DNA of 64,000 nt from Ascochyta rabiei (lineage: Eukaryota; Ascomycota; Dothideomycetes; Pleosporales; Didymellaceae), in the NCBI RefSeq assembly GCF_004011695.2, contig NC_082413.1, positions 372,001 through 436,000 of the forward strand. The letters run 5' to 3'. The notes below the pieces were generated by a model. The model made no database searches, was not told where the DNA came from, and saw nothing but the letters and a program-made list of their open reading frames with translations. Position 1 is the stretch's first letter. Each line of letters starts with the position of its first letter. Position numbers and translations under genes: made by a program. Positions 63,708-64,000 of this stretch are shown here, piece after piece.

Positions 63708-64000
63708 GATGGTTGCTTGCGAAGGGTGGATGAGGGCCGAGTTTTAATGAAAGTGCACTTCGATGTTGGATCCGAAGTAGCAATACGCTCGTCCAATAAC
63801 AGGCCTACAAGGCTATACTAAGCCCTTGTAACGTTTCCGGTCTGTATGGAGTTGGGTAAGCGCAGTCCGGAGGCTGTGGCTGTGGCTGTGGCTTGGGCTC
63901 GAAAAAGGTCGACGAGGTTGAAAGACCAGGCGGCGGTGAATATTAAGGTGACTGATGAATTCCGACCGGCGGAAAGTGCAATGGAGGGATCGGGAGGTGA
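63708..64000. promoter_or_regulatory. Promoter region of the cyclin gene
   Basis: 293 bp to the window end. Contains a (GGCTGT)n tract of about four units near 63,872-63,893. No specific factor site could be assigned. Confidence 0.4.

Overview
The window is nuclear DNA of a filamentous ascomycete (Pezizomycotina; the mix of families makes a Dothideomycete most likely, which is an inference). The evidence is short spliceosomal introns (about 43-165 bp, with GTRNGT donors and CTRAY-type branch sites), fungal gene families (Mediator MED1, TFIIH Tfb5, QCR6, YME1, HET-domain proteins), and a repeat island damaged in the way repeat-induced point mutation (RIP) damages DNA: CAG and TGG codons turned to TAG, and GAT to AAT.

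The left part (1-32.9 kb) is gene-dense. In order it holds an unrecognised fungal protein, the mitochondrial i-AAA protease YME1 divergent from an RraA-like aldolase, complex III subunit QCR6, an FLVCR-like transporter, two secreted hydrolases, a DUF4396 membrane protein, a large disordered probably nuclear protein, a MAPEG protein, an intron-bearing tRNA-like gene, a short-chain dehydrogenase divergent from a MOT1-type molybdate transporter, a single-pass membrane protein divergent from TFB5, a GFA/CENP-V fold enzyme, a small zinc-ribbon-like protein, MED1 and glutamine synthetase. Most are housekeeping genes, each with its own promoter; several pairs are divergent and share 0.3-1 kb.

From 32.9 to 38.3 kb the DNA is gene-poor and carries many microsatellites and one probable Cys-rich small protein. 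From 38,343 to 51,476 lies a 13.1-kb AT-rich repeat island. Its two outer ends are a 47-bp inverted repeat flanked by a TGA duplication, and just inside its right end is a ruined PIF/Harbinger-type nuclease on the minus strand. The island therefore reads as one Harbinger-like DNA transposon filled with later insertions: two back-to-back Fot1/pogo elements with perfect TA duplications, an orphan third Fot1 end, and a 5'-truncated Ty3/gypsy chromovirus. The two Fot1 copies share a backbone but carry different paired motifs in their termini.

The right part (51.5-64 kb) returns to normal genes: a 1304-residue disordered protein whose start lies 203 bp from the transposon end, a D-lactate dehydrogenase with a possible peroxisomal C-terminus, a HET-like gene that has lost its first conserved block, an intact four-exon HET gene, and a Pho80/Pcl-type cyclin. 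Exon coordinates were worked out by hand from splice signals and reading frame. They are predictions, without transcript support.
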